Of a stretch of 64,000 nucleotides of DNA, positions 44,705-57,106 are shown piece by piece (within the stretch, counting starts at the first letter, position 1; each line of letters starts with the position of its first letter). Made by a program: the position numbers and the translations under genes. The stretch spans positions 7,192,001 through 7,256,000 of the forward strand of contig JAGPXD010000001.1 of NCBI GenBank assembly GCA_020746995.1. The letters are read 5' to 3'. A model generated the notes under the pieces. The model saw only the letters and a list, made by a program, of their open reading frames with translations, was not told the origin of the DNA and did no database searches. Origin of the DNA: Plectosphaerella cucumerina (lineage: Eukaryota; Ascomycota; Sordariomycetes; Glomerellales; Plectosphaerellaceae).

Positions 44705-46508
44705 ATGACTGCCAGCGCGAACAGGGTCTCGACATACACATCGGCCTCTGGAGCGTCCGAAGGACGAAATGCCGAGAAGAAGGACCTCTGGAGCTCCCTG
44801 TTGGACTCTGTCGCCAGCGGCAAACGGCTCCCAGAGAAGAACCTCATCGTACTAGGGGGCAACTCGGACTCTCAGAGAGACTTCCTGGAGTCGCTTTCCA
44901 ACGGCAGCGAGAAGCGCAGCCTTGACCGACAGAGCTCCAAGCCCCCGCCCGTCGCAAACAGCTTCGCTCTTGGATACACCTACTACGATGTGCTAGACGC
45001 TGACCAGGAAGGTTGGTCTGGCCCCGCCGAATATTGCGATACGCCCAAGGAGAAGCTGGCTAACTCGACGCCGCAGACACGCTCGCGCGCATCTCCCTCT
45101 ACATGCTGTCGAACCCATCCGAATCGTTCCCCAAACTCCTCCAACCTCTCGTCACCCCTGAATCCATACCGAACACACTGGTCGTCATACTGCTGGACTG
45201 GGCCACGCCACATCTCTGGATGCGACAGCTGAGGAAATGGATCCTGTTCATGAGGACTGTGCTGCAGGAAACCGACCGCGAGTGCAGAGCCGTCATGGAG
45301 GAGGTCATGGTCGGTTGGCGAGACAGGGGGCGTGGGGGCGGATCCACCAACCTCGACGGTACCGGCACAGCTACAGCGAGCGATGGTGATGTCGCTCTGC
45401 CACTAGGTCCGGGCGAGTGGGAGGATGCCCTTGGCTTGCCTCTTTGTGTGGTGTGCCAGAACGTGAGACTGCCCAGCCCAACATTGGCCGAGCCGCCCTA
45501 CTGACAAGCATCAGGCCGAGAAGATGGAGTTGCTGGAGAAGTCGCAAGGTTGGAAAGAAGCAGACTTTGACCAGGTTCTGCAGTACATTCGCACATCACT
45601 CCTGAGGCGTACGCACAGCCAGCTCCTCGACACCCCCTAGAGCCAGATACTGACAAACCGCAGACGGATCATCACTCATCTACACGACCCCCAACATACC
45701 TTCACCGCTACCGAGCCTCGTCCACTCCTGCCTTGGAATCACATCACTTCTCAAGCGGCAACCGCTGAAGCACAACGTCATCGACAGGGACAAGATTCTC
45801 GTCCCGCCCAACTGGGACTCGTGGGGAAAGATCCGCGTTTTGCGCGACGGTTTTGACGTCGAGGCAAGCTCTCTCGGCTGGTCACACGACATCCAGGGCG
45901 ATCTTTCATCGCCAGCAATGACGACGGAAGGGCTGAATGTCATGGCCAAGGCCCGGGCAAGCGGCTCCTACGAAGGCGAGGCCTGGACATCGGCCGTCGC
46001 CCCCTACGAAGACTGGATCAGGAACATCACCGCAACCGCGGATGCCCTGTCTCTGGGCGGACAGGGCACGACATCCCTCTCTCAAGTCGAGACGGACTCC
46101 CAGGACACACAGGCCTTCTTGGCAGAAAGTCTCTCCAAGCTGGAAGCCTTCAAGGCCAAGGCCGAGCAAAAGTCGGACGCTTCGAAGGCTGGCCAGAGGG
46201 CAATCCGGCGGACAGATGACTCGGAGATCAGCTCTTCCGCAAGACAGGCTGCGGACGCTCAGGTCAGCGAACATATCGGACCAGTGCAGTTCAACATGGG
46301 CGGAATCCAGGTCGACGCCGACGACATGGTGCAGCGTTTGAAGGATAGGCAAGCCTACACCGCTACACCTGATCAGCCGGCGTCACCGGCGGAGAAGACA
46401 GGTGAGGCCCCTGAAGTCATGGACACGGACAACCTGCAAGCCTTCTTCAGCGGCCTCATGAACCGCAAAGGCGGCGGCTCCAGCAACTCTCGCACTGCCG
46501 CCTCTTGA
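44705..46508 (+). CDS. Dynein light intermediate chain
   Basis: Subunit of cytoplasmic dynein that links the motor to cargo adaptors; in fungi it is needed for nuclear and endosome transport. Four exons: 44705-45011, 45077-45462, 45515-45608 and 45664-46508, giving 543 residues. Conserved blocks are KKDLWSSLLDSVASGKRLPEKNLIVLGGNSDSQRDFLESL (a degenerate P-loop), FALGYTYYDV, VVILLDWATPHLWMRQLRKWI, HNVIDRDKILVPPNWDSWGKIRVLRDGFD and, at the end, NLQAFFSGLMNRK, which belongs to the adaptor-binding helix region. Intron 1 has an unusual GTTGGT donor but a clear CTAAC branch point. The start is the first in-frame ATG; an earlier non-AUG start cannot be excluded. Confidence 0.9.
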
Positions 46509-46964
46509 GCAGAGTTCTCGCATCAGAGCTGCGACGCTCTCAACACTTCACACCCCAGTGTCTCAGCCTGAGATACCGGGGTAGTTCCCGCTTCGTTGTA
46601 CACAACCACCAATCGGTTCTTCTGGCGATGCCTTTGGCCGCTGAAACTTCGACGTCGACTTAGGGTGATTTGGCTACGCCCGAGCAGGATGAAGGGATCA
46701 GGCTGGGCACATGGCCGTCAGAACCACCATGATTGCAGGACGGACAGTTTGGTCGGTTGGTACTGTTTGTAGATAAGATACCCCTCCCAATTAAATGAGA
46801 GAGACAGCAATGCACGAGCATTTAGTCAACATGTTGCGCGTGCGTGCAGGTAAACCATGAAACCATGAAGCGTGACCTTCCGCATAGTACAACGCCGCTT
46901 CGCCCTGTCCCTGATGCATCCTTCCCGGCCGTGTGAACCATACCCATCAGTCATTCATGATCAT
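46509..46964. other. 3' intergenic between convergent genes
   Basis: 456 bases between the dynein light intermediate chain and Hsv2 genes. No gene is supported; probable 3' UTRs. Confidence 0.5.
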
Positions 46965-48209
46965 TCATCGTGCACCGCCCAGGCAATGTTTCCAGCCGTC
47001 GCGGATGCATTCTCTCCTCCCATCCGGCGCTCCTTCGACCTTCCGGATCACGAACTTCTCCCACTTGGAGTCACGCCCCGCTCCAACGACAACTAGGCAG
47101 CTATCGTCTACCCAGCCGATGACACCCTGCTGTGCCTTGCTCGTGCCTGTACTTGGATCTTCCCGTGACTCGAACATGGCGCTGGCAAACGAGTATGTGT
47201 CGGAAAACACCCTGGGCATGAAGGGTACCTTTCCCAGGAAGCCCCATTTGCTCTTGCCGTCATCCTGACTGGTTGAGGCCAAGTCGTCGTCCATGCCAGA
47301 AGCTCCCTGCGACGAGGGTCGGGGCTGGTTGCCCTGGGGGACGTCGAAGATGTGCAGTGTCGACTTATCGGAAGTGCACGCCAGCATGGTCCCGGACGGG
47401 TTGAAGGCCAGATGGTAGATGGTCGAAGAGTCCACGCCCCGGCGGAGCTCCGCCAGCCTGGCGCGGGTCTTGGTCGACCATATCCTGATGAGCGTCCCCT
47501 TGTCGCTCGCCGTGGCCAGCATGTCCCCGTCTCTGCTGATCTGTATCACCCGCAGAGGCGAGTTGTGGGCGGGAATGATGTTGACCGTCTTGGTCGCCCG
47601 GTCGACCAGCTGGACGTGTCCCGGGGTGTTGCCAGGCAAGGCCAGGAGGCGGTCCGACATGACGCAGATGCCTAGAGGGTTGCTCGCTGTCTCGTAGTGT
47701 GTGATGAACTCTGGCTTCTTGGCAAAGGTGTACAGACGGACGCTGTCCCGCAGCACGACGACGACGTGCCTCTGACCGAGGAGGGAGCCTAGGAGGACCC
47801 CGCGGACAGGCTGGAGAAGGCTGATGTCCATGCCTCTCTTGTCGGTTGAGTCGTCCCATGCGACGACCTTGGTCTGCGCGAAGTGGGAGTGGCTGACCCG
47901 CGAAACAAGGGCGAGGAAGTTGGTTTGTTCGAGCATCTCGACTATGTTTATGGGACCATGAAGATCTGGGGGAGGGTCAGTGCTGCAGATGATAAGAGGG
48001 GTAAGACGACATACTCTTCATCGACCATAGCGCACAAGTGTTGGTTTCATAGACTGTGCGGTCAGCGGCTGGCCCGGGAGAAGGGGGTTGTGAGCCTTAC
48101 CGGCATAGCCTGAGTTCAGACCCAGGGTGAAGTGGGACGCGGTGTTGTTAAACGACACCGAGAGAACCTCTGTGGGCACTGTCGTTTCTATGGGTGGTCT
48201 GGTGTCCAT
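46965..48209 (-). CDS. hsv2: PROPPIN, Hsv2-type WD-repeat phosphoinositide-binding protein
   Basis: Seven-bladed beta-propeller that binds PI3P and PI(3,5)P2 and acts in autophagy-related membrane events. Three exons: 48209-48101, 48053-48015 and 47965-46965, giving 382 residues. The lipid-binding LRRG motif is in RARLAELRRGVDSSTIYHLAF. Other marks are VLSVSFNNTASHFTLGLNSGYAV near the start, NPLGICVMSDRLLALPGNTPGHVQLVD, IIPAHNSPLRVIQISRDGDMLATASDKGTLIRIW and the end GAGRDSKWEKFVIRKVEG. Compared with Atg18 itself it has the NIIPAHNSPL and WEKFVI features of the Hsv2/WIPI3-4 branch, so Hsv2 is preferred. The middle exon is only 39 bases. Confidence 0.88.
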
Positions 48210-49692
48210 TGTGAGGTTTAGGGAAGGGCCGGCAGCCCGGCGTGTGATGGATGGCGAGGCAGCGTTTGCTCTACCAGTTGCTCATGTACATCGTCTAGGC
48301 TTCGGGCTTGATCGATATGATGTGCTGCTGTTATGCAAGGTTGTGGACAGATGCCAGTTTCTATGTTTCCTCCGATGAGCGTGTGAGCGGGTTGCCTGGG
48401 ACTGATGGTGGATGAGGTTGCTGGCTGGAAGGATGATGTGGCTCTGGACCAACGCCCGCGGTGAAGTACCTCTAGGCAATAGGTACCTGGGTAATGTTGG
48501 GAGCTCGCACTTGAGACTGGGTGGCTTCTTCACGTGTGGGGAGAAAGCAGAGGGTGGCGCAGCTCGTCGTCGGAATGTTTCTCAGGGGCCAGCCTGGCTA
48601 GGTATGGGTGCACCTCAGTTTGATGCCATGACCGACACCCGCAGGGCGAGATGACGCTTGCAGCAGCTGTACGGCGTTCAGCATAGCTTCCAGCGATACA
48701 GCTCCAGGAACGCAAGACGTGGAGCTCTTGACTGGCGATGACATGGGTTTGTGGGTCGTCGAAAGTACCGACGCTGGCAAGGCACACTGTACTGGGGTAA
48801 GAGGTATAGTGGTCTCGCCGCTCTAGATGACGACGTCGGCGAGTCGCTACATCCGCCGAGAATTTGTTAGTGTTGATAAGGAGTCCACGTATAGCGGCAG
48901 GTCTCAGACGAGGTATCCGCCACAGCCGCTAGTGCGAAGACGTTTGTATTCTCAAGCCCAGAACCAAACCACGATCAAATGCCTTGGTGATATCCTCGCA
49001 CATAGGTACTATCTCATGGACTGGAGTCGACATTTCAGTTCTTGTCTGGCATCTTCATCTTCATGTTCCGTGCCGTCGCCTCAGGGGACATGTTTCCCCG
49101 GTCCGGTGGTACCCCGCCCCACCGTCTGAACACGCCTTTCCACGTTGGACCTAGCGCCCAGATGCTGGACGGGAGAAGGAGCAACGGCCACACTGCACTG
49201 ACCACAGGGATTACCGGGGTCCCGTCCTCCACGGCAGGCGCTGTCCTCCGTTCGCTCGGCCTCCCTCAACCCCCTGAATTGGTCTCCCGCACCGCTGTCC
49301 GGATTGGCTGGGTGTCACCTGCCGCTACATTTTGTGTGAAATTGCATTTTCGACGCTCGCCCGTCAACACTCCTCTCCCGCTCCCCTTTAGCCTCCCCGG
49401 ATCTCACCACCTGCCGCAACTTCACCAATCCAGGCGACATCCCGACAACCTCGCTCGCCCGTCATCAGGTTGATTCCCACAGACTCGGCACTCTAGGCCA
49501 ACTCCCCCTCGCCCAAGGCTTACAGACGTACGTCCTTCGCTCGTCAGGTTGCTTGCTTCTTGACCCCTTTTCCCTGTCGCCTCCAGCCCGACCGCCCACC
49601 TCGACGGTCCCTACCTGCTGCACCGCTGCATCATCCGACCTCCATTTCAAGATCCCTCAACCCATCCCCACAGAGCATCACCATCCGCCGCC
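48210..49692. promoter_or_regulatory. Divergent intergenic region hsv2/cdc11
   Basis: 1.48 kb with no supported gene. The last 300 bases before the septin start are C/T-rich, as in long fungal leaders. AGGTACCT-like motifs occur near 48462-48487. Confidence 0.5.
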
Positions 49693-51285
49693 ATGTTCAC
49701 CGCCGTATGTTTCTGCCGTCGTCTTTTGCGCGCGCGACTTGATACTGCTGCCCCCCCTCCTCTCCTTGCTTCCAACGCCTGCCGCTTGCCCCAGCAGCTG
49801 TCCATAGCTCCGTCGCGTCACCTCGCCACCGCCTACGGCCTCGATTACTGACCTACGAAGCAGAAGATGATGCGCAGGAAGAAGAACGTCAAGAAGGGCA
49901 TCCAGTTCTGCCTGATGGTCTGCGGTGCCTCTGGTACTGGTGCGTTCATCCCTCCCACTCCTTGCCGCGTCGTAGCCATTGACTGACACGTTGGGATCCT
50001 CAGGCCGGACCACCTTCGTCAACACTCTCTGCGGAAAGAGCGTCCTGAACCACAAGGAGTCGGACGATGCCAACAGCGCTCACAACGAGGAGGGCGTTAA
50101 GATCAGGCCCATCACCGTCGGTTCGTACAACCCAGCCGCTGTCACGCCCATCGCAATCATCTATTAACGGCCTCGCAGAGCTGGAGCTTGATGAGGAGGG
50201 CACCCGCATCTCCCTGACGATTGTCGACACTCCCGGCTTCGGCGATAGCATCGACAACGAGGCCAGGTACGGGCATCGCCCACTCCATCTGCAGACACAT
50301 CAGCTGACCATTGCGATACCAGCTTCTCGGAGATCGTCGGCTACCTCGAGAGGCAATATGATGACATTCTCGCGGAGGAGTCGCGGATCAAGCGTAACCC
50401 CAGGTTCCGCGACAACCGTGTGCACGCCATGCTGTACTTCATCACGCCTACCGGTCACGGGTATGTCTTGCCGATCATCCACGCAGCTCTTCGTGCACTA
50501 ACGACATACCAGTCTTCGCGAGCTCGACATTGAGCTGATGAAGCGCCTGGCTCCTCGCGTCAACGTCATCCCCGTCATTGGTCGTGCCGATTCCCTGACC
50601 CCTCACGAGCTCGCCGAGTCCAAGAAGCTGGTCATGGAGGATATCGAGCACTACAGGATCCCCGTCTACAACTTCCCCTACGACATTGAGGAAGATGACG
50701 AGGACACCGTCGAGGAGAACGCAGAGCTCCGGGGACTGATGCCCTTCGCGATCGTCGGCTCCGAGGACGTCGTCGAGATCGGCGGCCGCAAGGTCCGCGC
50801 TCGCCAGTACCCCTGGGGTGTCGTCGAGGTCGATAACCCCCGCCATTCCGACTTCCTTGCCATCCGCTCTGCGCTGCTGCACAGCCATCTTGCTGATCTG
50901 AAGGAGATCACCCACGACTTCCTGTACGAGAACTACCGTACCGAGAAGCTCAGCAAGTCCGTCGAGGGCGGCGCTGGAGTGTATGTTTCTCAACCCGATC
51001 TCTGGCTCCCATTGCTTCCACTGACATGGTCACAGCGACTCTTCGATGAACCCCGAGGACCTCGCCTCCCAGTCTGTCCGCCTCAAGGAGGAGCAGCTCC
51101 GCCGGGAAGAGGAGAAGCTGCGCGAGATCGAGATCAAGGTCCAGCGCGAGATCAACGAGAAGCGCCAGGAGCTCCTCGCTCGCGAGTCCCAGCTCCGCGA
51201 GATCGAGGCTCGCATGCAGCGCGAGGCCAGCGCCCAGGCCGGCCCAGGACAGGACGCCGAGGCCAACGGCAACCACGACAACTAG
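49693..51285 (+). CDS. cdc11: Septin Cdc11 (AspA type)
   Basis: GTP-binding cytoskeletal protein that forms filaments at septa and hyphal tips. Seven exons: 49693-49704, 49864-49939, 50004-50120, 50179-50266, 50323-50460, 50513-50980 and 51036-51285, giving 382 residues. The P-loop is GASGTGRT (25-32), with Arg in place of Lys as in Cdc11. Further marks are VDTPGFGDS, EESRIKRNPRFRDNRVH, the G4 element GRADSLTP, and the septin-unique region ending KYPWG-like RQYPWGVVEV. A charged coiled coil covers about 310-365. Exon 1 has four codons (MFTA) followed by GTATGT; the acceptor has a good CTGAC branch point. If that exon is wrong, translation would start at the Met at 49867 (MMRRKKNVKKG). Confidence 0.92.
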
Positions 51286-52122
51286 TCGGACCCTTTACCG
51301 CCACTGCCATATGTGCAGAGGAGCTTCGGCGAGCCCTCACATGGGTCGTTTTCTTATGCCGGCGTTGGTTTCGTATGCTACTGCTGCTTCTGTTTAAAGA
51401 GAAAGAGCCAAGATATTCCCCTGCTCATGCGAGTTACTTTACTTCTCTTGATATGAGGATACCAAAACGCGCGACAAAGCAGGTGGTGTTCATGACCGCC
51501 ACGATGTTTGACAAGAGTCCGCTCGACCACGCCTACGCTGGCGTGTGTTGCTGAGAGATTTCAAGACCAGAGACGTCACACGGGCAGTACGGGACTTCTG
51601 GGTGCAGTACGGCCCATCAAGGAGGTGCTGGCAGAGACGTCGCAGGCCCGGCATTTGTGTCACCTATGGTGGCCGGCCATGTCGCTGTGGCCTTGGTCAA
51701 TGCTGTGCAGTTGATCAGGCGATCAGCGTTGCCATTGCTCGATGTCGAGTCCTTCTTGAAGCGAGTACCTTGCTTTGCTTCCCCTCATACTATTGTTTTC
51801 TAATACACACATCTGCCATGACTCCAGGTTGCTATGCAACACTAATTCATCGTCTGTACCGTGAGGTGATGTCCACAAGCCTGGGATTTATGGTGTTAAT
51901 TGTCACTGCCGTGGGATTCCATGATCAGTTCACGTGGGAGCTTCTAGCTTCATGACAACGAGCGTGGCAGCTGACTTGTCGAGATGAGCGTAAGGTCATA
52001 TCTTCAGTGCACAAGAGCAAAGCGTATTGAGAGTGCGATTAACTAAGTCATACCAACGCCCGCGATCTCGTTTCAACGAAAAACTCCTAGCAAAATGCCG
52101 CCAAACCATCCCTCTCATCACC
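51286..52122. other. 3' intergenic between convergent genes
   Basis: 837 bases between the septin and Bax-inhibitor genes, A/T-richer than the genes. No gene is supported. Confidence 0.5.
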
Positions 52123-53092
52123 CTAGTTGTTCTGCTGGCTGTTGAGGATGCGCAGAATAGCAAGGAACAGGTTCAGGATGTCGAGGTACAGGCTGATGGC
52201 GGCAGCGATCTCCTCCTCGACGTGGTGCTTGCGTAGAACAAGCTGAGTGTCCACCAGGATGTAGGCGCTGAAGATGAGGGCAGCGAGGCCACCATAGACG
52301 AGCTCGGCGGTGGAGCTGTAGGGGAAGAACATGGCCATGAAGCCGAAGAGGAGGAGGCCCCAGAGAGCGCCGAACAGGTAGGGCATCCATGAGGTGAAGT
52401 CGTACTTTGTCTGGCAGGCAAATGCGGTGAGGAAGACGAAGATCCCGGCAGTGAGGACGACGGCGTTGAGGACGATGCCGGCCTTGTAGAAGGAGACGAT
52501 GACGGAGATGGTGTAGGCTTCTGTAAGGGTGAAGGCGGACAGGAAGAGGAGGTTCGTCGGGTAGGACTTGCGCTTCCAGTAGGTGAGGAGCATGAAGCCG
52601 AGAGATGCGAAGAGCTGTCAGGGGTGTTAGCATGAGGAAGTAGATTGATAAGTAGAGGAGGGACGTACGGAAATCCAGACAACGCCGGGGTGGGACTGGA
52701 TCCAGTTCTTGTAACCCTCGCTCCAGAAGCTGAGTGCCGAGACGGCACCGGTGACGATGAGCTGGACGGTCAGAATGGCGTAGACCTTGCGGATAAATTG
52801 ATTTCGGATATCGATGGTAGCCTCGGCGACAGAGCCGCCAAACTGTCGAAGGCGCGTTAGTACTAGGACTCGCAGGGCGCATTGATGGACTTGGGGGACG
52901 TACCTTGAAGTCGTCGGGGAGGTCATCGTCCTGGCTGGCGCGAGGAGCACCTCCGCCGAAGAGTCGTGCCTCGTCGTCGTGGATGGCGTTGCTGCTCTCG
53001 GCCTGGTATGCGGGAGGGGCCTGGGGGTAGAGGCCGTGCTCCTCGTCGGGGTCCTGGGTAGGGGCCGGCGCGTACTTGGTGTTCGCGGCCAT
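52123..53092 (-). CDS. Bax inhibitor-1 family membrane protein (Bxi1/TMBIM type)
   Basis: Membrane protein of 284 residues from exons 53092-52904, 52842-52669 and 52614-52123. The cytosolic N-terminus is Pro/Ala/Asp-rich with YPQAPPAYQ, followed by IRNQFIRKVYAILTVQLIVTGAVSALSFW, the first span of the family. About seven spans follow; typical blocks are LTEAYTISVIVSFY, TAFACQTKYDFTSW, LFGFMAMFFPY, and the end IFSAYILVDTQLVL plus ISLYLDILNLFLAILRIL, including the paired Asp residues linked to calcium leak in the family. Family members sit in ER or vacuole membranes and act in calcium balance and stress. Intron 1 has a textbook TACTAAC branch point. Confidence 0.92.
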
Positions 53093-55365
53093 CTTGAAGA
53101 TGCTGTGGTGTCGCGTAAGGGTGTGGAATCGAATGCCTCGGATTTTCGAGGAGAATCAGATTGATTCCGGGACGTCGGGATATTGTAGACTCGAGGAGGT
53201 CGCAAGAGTTGGGCGAGGAAGTAGGTGAGGTTGACGTCGGATGATGCGGCGAAGTCAAGTCATCACGGGAATGAGGCAATGAAGGGTCAGGTGGAGGGGG
53301 GCGAGTGTCATTGTGGCGCAGTTCAGAAGAGCACGGACAGGCAGCAGCCATTCCGCTGGTGGCTAGTGCGTTCTACGCCACTTGCGTATCCGCCCGGGTA
53401 GTGGCCCGAGCTCCGAAAGCTTCGGTGTGCTGGCTCGAAAATCGAGATGTCAAAAGCACGCAACCTGCCTCGCCCCTTTTCCGAAAAACACTAACCTCCT
53501 TAATCTTCACTCGAATTTGAACAACTGCACTTGCCCTGGGCGCTTCTCTGACTGCATTGGTCTCGTCCTCGAGCCAAGTAAGTTCACCAGAACTCGACTT
53601 CTCAACCAAACATTGCCTTTGGTGAGAAGGGGTCACATCGAGAGCCGGCTTGAATAATAAACAAGCCGCAGTTCGTCGGCTTCGTTTCCTCTTTCATCAC
53701 AGCTTCAGTACCTCCCCCGGAGCCTCGGCCGAATCCTATCCACTGGGCCGTGCACGCCCCTCCTGGTCGTGGCCGCGGGCAAAAAGCTGGGATGTCAGGT
53801 GCCAATGTTGCCCGTGTCCGAGGGGGGCTGGCCCGGGGGTTGCCAGTTTGATGTGACAGCAGGCACCAAGACAAATTCAGGAGAAGCCAGGTCTATAGGT
53901 GCAGTACTTGTACTTTGCCCGGGACTACGCTTTGCGCTTCCGATGAGGGGAGGTGCCATCTACAGCAGTTGCTCGTCGTCGCGTACAGAGGTGGGGGAAA
54001 CTCGGCGGCGGCCTCTCCTGCCCTTTTTCGCGTTTGCTGTGCCCAGCCGTATCCGTGTTAGTCGGCTTCTGGGTGCTGGACCCCTATCTCAGCCTTGCCA
54101 CCACCTACCCCTTTATTTGAGAGCCAAGCCAGTTTGCCCAGTTTGCGAGAGGTTTCCGCGACCGTGACAGGAAGGAAGCGCCGCTCATCAGTGACTTGCC
54201 ATTCGTGTTCGCAATGTCACGTCGTCGGCCCCTCCTTCGCAATCCGATAACTAGGAGGGTGAACCCGCGCGGCAGGAGCGATGGACGCGCAATAAGGTCT
54301 TAGGACTTGAGTTTAGGGTGCTGAGGGGAGGACCCTCACCGCCCTTCGTTCCTCCAGTCCTGCTGCGGGAGTACGAGAGAGTGCATGGTCGATCAGATTT
54401 CCCCTTATTATTAGGTACTTAAACGCGCCCCCCCTGGACCCCCTCCCCCTCCCCCCCTGTGCCCCTGTGAGGTGCCTCTGCAGTGGGGTCCCCGCCCTTG
54501 CCCCTGGCCGCTGGCGAACCAGGCTGCTCCAATTCAAATTTGTGGCATCAAAACGGGGCATCCAGATGTCGGTACGTACCGGGTCCGCGGGCACCCGAAC
54601 CTTTCCCAGCAATCCGAGCAGCAAGGTGCCAAAGTCGGATCGTTCGCGATGAAAGCGCAGCGGGACCTTCCCCCTAAGCTTGTACCTGTACCTGTGCCCC
54701 TGGCTGCCATCTTTCCCAGCTAAGATTGAAAAAGTCACCCACCAAAAGTCGTCAAGCCCAGACCAGGACCCAGCCCAGCTCCGGCACACACCCCAAGACC
54801 TCCTGTCTGGCCAGCACCTCCGTCCAGTCGACCCAGGGTCCCACGTCCTGGTGGGGAGTCTGCTTTTCGACTTGACCTGTCGTCTTCCTAGTAGTGAAGG
54901 TTACCTCTTGCTGCTGCTCCTCCTCCTACTCCTCTTCTCCCCTTCCCTCGTTCTGATCGGCCAACGTCTACACTCTCCCTACCCGTCCGATCTTCTTCGT
55001 CTTCTTCTTCTTCGCGCGCCGGACCTCCACGGTTCCCCCGAACCAGAACCAGAGTGTTTGATATCCATACAAAAAGGGGACCACAACGCGCCAGCGATCT
55101 TCGTCCGACCTGTCCCCTCGCTCGTTGCCTGCCGCGAACGTCCTCCTCGTCGACAGCCACAAGAAGCAGTTGTCGATTTTTACTTTGCTGCACCAGTCGC
55201 CAGCTCATCGAGCGCCGCACACCGCCTCGACTCTCGATCGACCGACCCCGAGAAAAAGGCCACCACTCCTGTCCCCGGCGCTACTACAGCAATCGGACGA
55301 CCACAGACCCTGCGAACAACAACCCCTCCAAAAACCAGACCACTTTCACCTCGCCCTCGCCTACA
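53093..55365. promoter_or_regulatory. Divergent intergenic region Bax-inhibitor/ceramide synthase
   Basis: 2.27 kb without a supported gene. It includes long C-runs near 54426-54460, a GTACCT repeat near 54679-54690 and a C/T-rich block (54900-55020) that is the likely leader of the ceramide synthase gene. The open frame joined to that gene upstream (from 55054) has no conserved sequence. Confidence 0.45.
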
Positions 55366-57106
55366 ATGGGCGACGCCGGCAACCAGGTGAAGTCGCAGAC
55401 GAGCGGCACCATGGGTGCCAATGGCGTTTCTCGCCAAAAGCCCAACAACATGAACGGGCCCCTCTACATGCAGAGCGCCCGCGCCAGCAACGTCGTTCTC
55501 GTCCGGCGCTCGAGACGGAAAGAGGACAGCGGCCTGAAGCAGTTTGGCCAGTGGATGATCGAAAACCAGATTGGTACGTTATGCCTCGGGTCTGATGGTG
55601 GCTTCCGCCCGCCATCTTTCCCGCTTGTCTCGCCCTGTGGCCTGTTCCCCTCAACCTCCCTTGTGGTCTTGAGACAGAAAAGCCTCCCACGTTCCACGGC
55701 ATGGCTGTCAGACAATGGGCGGGGGAGCGCTCAGGCTGATTCGCAAACCTCGCGCGTCTTTCTGAACTTGTGGCTGACAATCGCGTTCCTTAGGTCTTGC
55801 CTTCAACCTGATCGCCCTTCTCTTCCTGGCGCATCACTTCATCCCCAAGGCGGAGCCGTTCACGACCAAGTTCTTCACCCTGGCATACTACAACGCGGAG
55901 ACGGGCAAGTACGGCCACGGCGTTGACGATGGCTACCTCCTGGCCTTTTTCGTCCTCTTCTTCACTGGCGTTCGCGCCTCGACTATGGAATACGGCCTGG
56001 CGCCTTTTGCCAAGTCCCTGGGTATTCGCAAGACCAAGCCCCTCACCCGCTTCAGCGAGCAGGGTTGGATGGTTGTCTACTACACCGTGTCCTGGGTCCT
56101 GGGTCTGGTGAGTTGAGCCGGCATTGAAACGATGGGAGCCTTTCGAGCGCTGACTTCCTTGCAGTACATCTACTTCAAGTCTGACTACTTCTTCGACCTC
56201 CGTGGCATCTGGACCCACTGGCCCTCCCGCGAGGTTGACGGCCTGATGAAGTTCTACATCCTTGCGCAGTCCGGCATCTGGGTCCAGCAGATCGTGGTCC
56301 TCAACATTGAGGAGCGCCGCAAGGATCACTGGCAGATGCTTGCCCACCACTTCATCACCTGCGGCCTCCTCTTCTCCTGCTACACCTACGGCCACACCCC
56401 CGTCGGCCACGTTATCCTGGTTGTCATGGATGTCACAGACATCTTCCTCTCGGTGAGCGACTGCATTCAGCACTAGGCTACTCCGGTCGCTAACATCTTG
56501 TTCTAGCTCGCCAAGTGCCTGAAGTACGCTGGCTTCACCACCATCTGCGATGTGACTTTCGGCGTCTTCATGCTTTCCTGGGTCGTCTTCCGCCACATCT
56601 TCTACAACCTGGTCTGCTGGTCCATCTACAAGTACACCCCTGAGATCATGCCCACCGGCTGCTTCAGGGGCGCCAACAACAGCCTCGAGGGCCCTCTCCC
56701 AACGCCATCTGGCTACCGCTACCTGCTCGAGCCCTTCTTTGACTCGGAGGGACTCGTGTGCTACAACGAGACGGTCAAGTGGGCATTCCTTACGCCCCTC
56801 CTCATCCTCCAGGGTCTTACCATCGCTTGGTTCGTCCTGGTCATCCGCGTTGCTGTCAAGGTTCTCAGCGGCGCCAACGCCGAGGAGGTCCGCAGCGATG
56901 ACGAGGGTGATGAGGAAGAGGAGGAGTACATCTACGAGGAGCCTCTCGAGACCGAGGTCGGTGTCGATGAGATTGACCTCAAGAGCTGGGAGCGCCGCAC
57001 CGGCGTCAAGAGGGGGTCCAGCGCGACGTCCGGAGTTAGTCTCCCCGGCCACAGCGATCGGAAGGAGCTCCTCGGCCGCATCGGCTGCGAGAAGCAGGTG
57101 GAGTAG
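55366..57106 (+). CDS. Ceramide synthase, Lag1/TLC family
   Basis: ER enzyme that joins acyl-CoA to sphingoid bases. Four exons: 55366-55573, 55794-56107, 56165-56452 and 56507-57106, giving 469 residues. After a hydrophilic N-terminus with VRRSRRKED, the first span is GLAFNLIALLFLAHHFI. The TLC domain runs from about 145 to 385. The Lag1 motif is present in DHWQMLAHHFITCGLLFSCY, where the two adjacent His are catalytic in the family, and in VILVVMDVTDIFLS with two Asp. C-terminal sequence after the last span is acidic (DDEGDEEEEEYIYEE) with probable phosphorylation sites. Two paralogues (BarA and LagA types) exist in fungi; I cannot assign which. Start context CTACAATGG is good. Confidence 0.92.
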
